NCBI GenBank assembly: GCA_000750105.3
Contig: JPHH03000135.1
Span: 1 to 22,953 of the forward strand
From: Tolypocladium sp. Sup5 PDA-1
Lineage: Eukaryota; Ascomycota; Sordariomycetes; Hypocreales; Ophiocordycipitaceae
Direction: 5' to 3'
Length of the DNA: 22,953 bases
The notes below the pieces were generated by a model that saw only the letters and a program-made list of their open reading frames with translations, was not told the origin of the DNA and searched no databases. This document shows positions 19,612 through 22,953 of the stretch, one piece after another. The translations under genes and the position numbers were made by a program. How positions within the stretch are numbered: position 1 is the first letter of the stretch; every line of letters starts with the position of its first letter.

Positions 19612-19615
19612 GTAG
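19612..19615. repeat. Target site duplication, right copy (GTAG)
   Basis: Matches GTAG at 18990-18993. Removing 18994-19615 rejoins CCT CGT AG to T CTT AAG GGA, so the left frame (RISLIAPR) continues in phase into SLKGKGLAIPSLKG. Confidence 0.7.
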
Positions 19616-21130
19616 TCTTAAGGGAAAGGGGCTAGCTATTCCCAGCTTAAAGGGAATAAATTATACTTCTATCGCTTAAAAGCGTATATATATAGAGTTA
19701 TCCTCTAATAAGGATATTTCTCTTATCTATTCCTATTATTGCCCCTATCTAGCTAACGATATTATATCTAACTTATTTAGTAAAGGCCTAGCTCCCTAGG
19801 AGTTTATTAAGGAAGAGCTCGCCTTAAACTCACTAGTAATAAACCCGTTTATTACTAGGGAATTACTAATATCTTCGAAAGCTTATATTCGAGTAAAAGA
19901 GGAAGTAATATTATCTAAAGAGGATAATTCTATAGAGACTAATAATAAGGTCTTAATTATTTCTCTCGTATTAACTATTAAGGTATATAACTTTAATTAC
20001 TAGGACGAATCGCCTAGTATATCGCCCTTAAATCCCTCTATTAGCTTAATTATACTAGTAATAATAGAACTAGAGGGTCTATCCGCTATTATTCTCTCTC
20101 TAGCTATTGCCTTTAATAACGCTAGTTCCTTTATTAATAATCTAGATAATCCTAGCTATTATATTCTTCCCCTAGAGGAAGAAGATAAGGAAGAAGAGGA
20201 AGTAGACGACGATAAGGAGGAAGTTAGCCCTATCGCTAGCGATTTAGCTCTAAGGTATTGCTAAATTAATATAAAAGCGCTAGCTATTCATAGCTTTATA
20301 ATATTCCTAGAGAAATTCTAATATATATATTACTTATATACCGCTAATAATATCTTTAAAATTACTTATATAATAGGGCGTAACGATTAATATAAAGTCC
20401 TAAAGATCGATTATAGCTTTAAGTTTACTAGCTCGAGCTAATATAAATAATATATTAGTTAAAAAGATATATATAATTTAGTAAGCGCCCCTATTTCTCT
20501 AGTTATTCTACTTTTTATTAGTTTATTAACTAGAGTTTAATATCTTACTATTATATAAGGGGACTATAACGAGTTTATTATAGTTCTAGAATATCTACGT
20601 AATTTAAATATAGAAGTTTATCCCGAGATAGAAGATCCTATTCTATTTAATAATAGCTAGAAGGTAATAGCCCTTATAGCCTATTATTTTTCTTTAGCCT
20701 TTATTACCTCCGAGCGTTATTATAAGGTCTCGTATAGCCTAATAAGTACCGCTAAGTTAGTTATAGAGTATTTAGCGTATTACTAGACCTTAGTAAACTA
20801 ATGCTATAAATTACTCTTAAAGTACTATCCTCCCCCTTTATTTAGAGCTATAGGTTCTCTCTTATAAAGACCCCTAATTAAGACTATTTCGCTAATAAAT
20901 CGCCTAGGATAAGATAGATTATAAGCTCTAGAAGAGTACTTAGGTTTTATCCTTACTACCGGGTAACTATAGCTATAGTCCTTAGAAGATCGCTTTATAT
21001 ATTTATTTTATAGAGGTAAAGAAGATTCTCTATAAAGAAGAAGGAATAGCGATAGGGGATATAGAGGAGTTACTTAGTTATTTTCCTATATAATTAATAG
21101 ATATTTAAATAATATATTAGGAGTATATTA
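19616..21130 (+). pseudogene. Degenerate coding sequence, right part of the interrupted frame
   Basis: A single plus frame is readable from the insertion border to at least 20960, broken only by TAA/TAG stops and a few changes. Peptides include AIPSLKGINYTSIA, NDIISNLFSKGLA, EFIKEELALNSLVINPF, an acidic stretch LEEEDKEEEEVDDDKEEV at about 20174-20222, GDYNEFIIVLEYLRNLNIEV and CYKLLLKYYPPPLFRAI. This looks like a 400-500 residue protein with a disordered acidic middle and a more ordered C-terminal half. I do not recognise it. It ends near 21130, about where the minus-strand chromovirus begins. A Gag-type protein of the element carrying the 17010 LTR is possible. Confidence 0.5.
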
Positions 21131-21199
21131 AGGTATATTATTTAAGTTATTTTATTTTATATTTTATATAATAATTTTACTTTCTTTTATTATACTTAA

Positions 21200-21405
21200 G
21201 GCTTTTTAATATCTTTTCGCTTATAATTTAAGTTCTTTTCTTTAATAATTCGAGACTTCTTTAATAGTCTCCCTTAATTATATATCTTTAGTTAGGGTTT
21301 CCCTTTCTAGTACTTAGTAATTAAAGTAAAGGTATTTTATATTTCCTCTTCTAGTAATTACTTATTATATTCTAAGGGCTAACTTATTTATTTTATAAGG
21401 TATAA
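21200..21405 (-). pseudogene. Chromodomain at the C-terminus of a Gypsy (chromovirus) integrase
   Basis: The minus frame at about 21405-21310 reads GKTLYLIK-stop-IS-stop-PLEYNK-stop-LLEEE. With the stops taken as Trp or Gln, this is the chromodomain core YLIKW...PLEYN.W..EE. Chromodomains of chromoviruses bind methylated histone H3 and steer integration into heterochromatin. Just upstream on the same strand LYNIFYISLLKL (about 21520-21555) matches the end of the integrase C-terminal domain (LHNVFHVSLL). Downstream of the core, basic peptides run to about 21200. Confidence 0.8.
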
Positions 21406-22953
21406 AGTTTTACCTTACTTAGTTTAATAATCTTTAATTTCTTTAACCTCTTATTCTCCTTTATCTTCTTTAAGGTTAGGTATTAGTATATTAATATCTT
21501 CTTCTTAATTTTATCTTTAAGCCTATAGCTTTAATAAAGAGATATAAAAGATATTATATAATTAAGTATATTTCTTAGGAAAAGATAATTAATAAGCTTA
21601 TTTACTAATTAGCTATAAAACCTAAAATAGCCTAATATACCTTAGAGCTAACTTTTATTTTTCTCCTTTTAAGTAAAGGTTTTTAATTAAGAGGCCTATA
21701 AGGTCTCCTCTTTTAAAAGAGAATAATTAGTAATAGCGGTTATAGTATTTCTTCTATACTTTAATAGCTTTTCGCTAGTTTTCCTAAAGTAAATCCCTAA
21801 GGTAAAGTAGCTTTTCTATTCTAGCCTTTACTTCTAGTACCCCTATCTTAAAAGACTTATCCTTAAGTCTATAATAAAAGTCTAGGGAGTAGCTTATTAA
21901 TACTTAGTTTAATATATAGCCTATAGTAGTACTTTAAGTATTATTATAAGCGAATTATACTTCTCGTAGTAAAGCTAGCTAATACTATTAGTTATTATTA
22001 ATAAAGTATCTTAAGTAATATTTAAGAACTTAATTTATTCTCTTTATTTAGCTATTTATTTAAGGATAAAAAGCTATAGATAGTCTTTATCTTATATAAG
22101 ACTAGAAATATAAATTAGATTAGAAGTAGCTAATAAAGATCGGACCCTAATTAGTTATTATTTTATTAAGTAAGCTAAAATATAATTCTACTTTATAATA
22201 GAAGAGTTATACTAAATCTAGTATAGTAATTATACTTATAATTAGTAAGAGGATAGTATACTTAGTAAATTAGTCTATAATTACTAGTATTATATTAATA
22301 TCTATGCCTTAATAATATATTAAAGGTAGCCTTATAATAAAATCTATAGTAATTTAAGACTATAGTTTTTTAAGTATTAATAAGGATTTAAGAGATCTAT
22401 AAGGATAATATCTATAAGAGATAGCTCCTTAATATGCTCTATATATTACTATATATTCCTTTATATCTTTATATATTATTTCCTAATAGAAGATCCTTTT
22501 AAGAAGTTCTAAGGTATATTTAAATATAAAATAACCTATAAGTAAATTATTATAGTATAGGGAGAGAATCTCCTAATATATTATTATATTCGTTAGGATA
22601 TAAATTTTACTATTATAACGAAGTAACTCTTTAGTATTAATTAACTATAGATTTTAATTAGAATTCTATAATTTACTTATAGTAATTTTTATCCTTTAAG
22701 TATATTAGTCCTTACTCTAAATATCTTATAATAACTACTTTAGAGTTTAAGGAGTATTATTATATAGCTCCTTATATAATATTATAAAAGTTATAATATA
22801 TTTTAAGATATATTATTTATAACTAGCTAACTTATAGGCCTAGTTAACTAATTAATTAAGATTCGGGACTATTTTACTCTTATTTATCCCTTAATAAGCT
22901 CGAGAATCTTTATCTTATAAAAATATCTTATTATACTTAGACTAGTTTAAGAC
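21405..22953 (-). pseudogene. Ty3/Gypsy (chromovirus) integrase remnant, cut by the right window edge
   Basis: Minus-strand integrase that inserts element DNA into the genome. Motifs in order: ITIDFIIRLPL with the first catalytic Asp (22327-22356), ITN-stop-GP (22141-22160; ITDRGP with Asp to Asn), and SIAFYP-stop-INS-stop-IERIN (22021-22080; the HPQTDGQTERTN motif with Glu kept). Then come FAYNNT-like, SFKRGDLIGL and RYIRLF peptides of the C-terminal domain, and the chromodomain. Trp/Gln stops and Asp-to-Asn changes inactivate it. RT and gag would lie to the right of the window. It may be related to the left-edge minus-strand element, but the two do not overlap in sequence, so this cannot be tested here. 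Confidence 0.9.

Noticed and set aside
18991..19614. Classical TG...CA solo LTR with 5-bp duplication
   Set aside because: Five bases outside TGTTG...CAACA do not match (TAGTT against AAGTA). The 4-bp GTAG with ends TTTGTTG/CAACAAA fits better.
1..22953. Mitochondrial or bacterial origin suggested by the high AT content
   Set aside because: AT richness follows CpA/TpG depletion with CpG partly kept, nuclear retroelement families and a spliceosomal intron are present, and normal-composition islands are interspersed.

Overview
The window looks like a gene-poor, AT-rich compartment of a filamentous ascomycete (Pezizomycotina) genome shaped by repeat-induced point mutation (RIP). Most of it almost lacks CpA and TpG, is packed with TpA, and carries coding frames in which Gln/Trp codons have become TAA/TAG, Cys and His have become Tyr, and Asp has become Asn. 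The order or species cannot be told from the sequence.

Layout. 1-4140 (minus): Ty3/Gypsy element with gag, protease and reverse transcriptase (RT), running off the left edge. 4530-5800 (minus): PIF/Harbinger-type transposase with two of three catalytic residues mutated. About 6020-8610: an island of normal composition whose only convincing gene is a two-exon gene at 8083-8420 encoding 95 residues. 8640-8890 (plus): a lightly mutated, inverted copy of the Harbinger 3' coding end. 9000-11700 (plus): a second Gypsy pol (RT, RNase H, integrase). 11700-14390: degenerate DNA with no recognisable gene. 14390-16860 (plus): degenerate coding sequence of unknown family ending in a Gln-rich part with a 120-bp duplication. 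17010-17602: an LTR-like element, fully mutated. 17870-21130 (plus): degenerate low-complexity, gag-like coding sequence interrupted at 18994-19611. 21200-22953 (minus): Gypsy integrase and chromodomain of a chromovirus running off the right edge.

The main observation is that the small GC-normal island at 18994-19611 is an unmutated, inverted copy of the mutated element at 17010-17602. The two align over essentially their whole length, differ almost only by C-to-T and G-to-A changes, and share a 24-bp tandem array (six units against five). The intact copy has matching inverted ends (TTTGTTG/CAACAAA), a 4-bp target duplication (GTAG) and knife-sharp borders with mutated DNA, so it most likely inserted after the surroundings were mutated. 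Removing it with one GTAG restores a reading frame across the site. The window thus holds its own before/after pair from which the RIP spectrum can be read.

The two islands differ in kind. The large one has graded edges and looks like low-copy host DNA stranded between transposons. The small one has sharp edges and looks like a late insertion. All element names come from motifs read by eye; no database search was possible.
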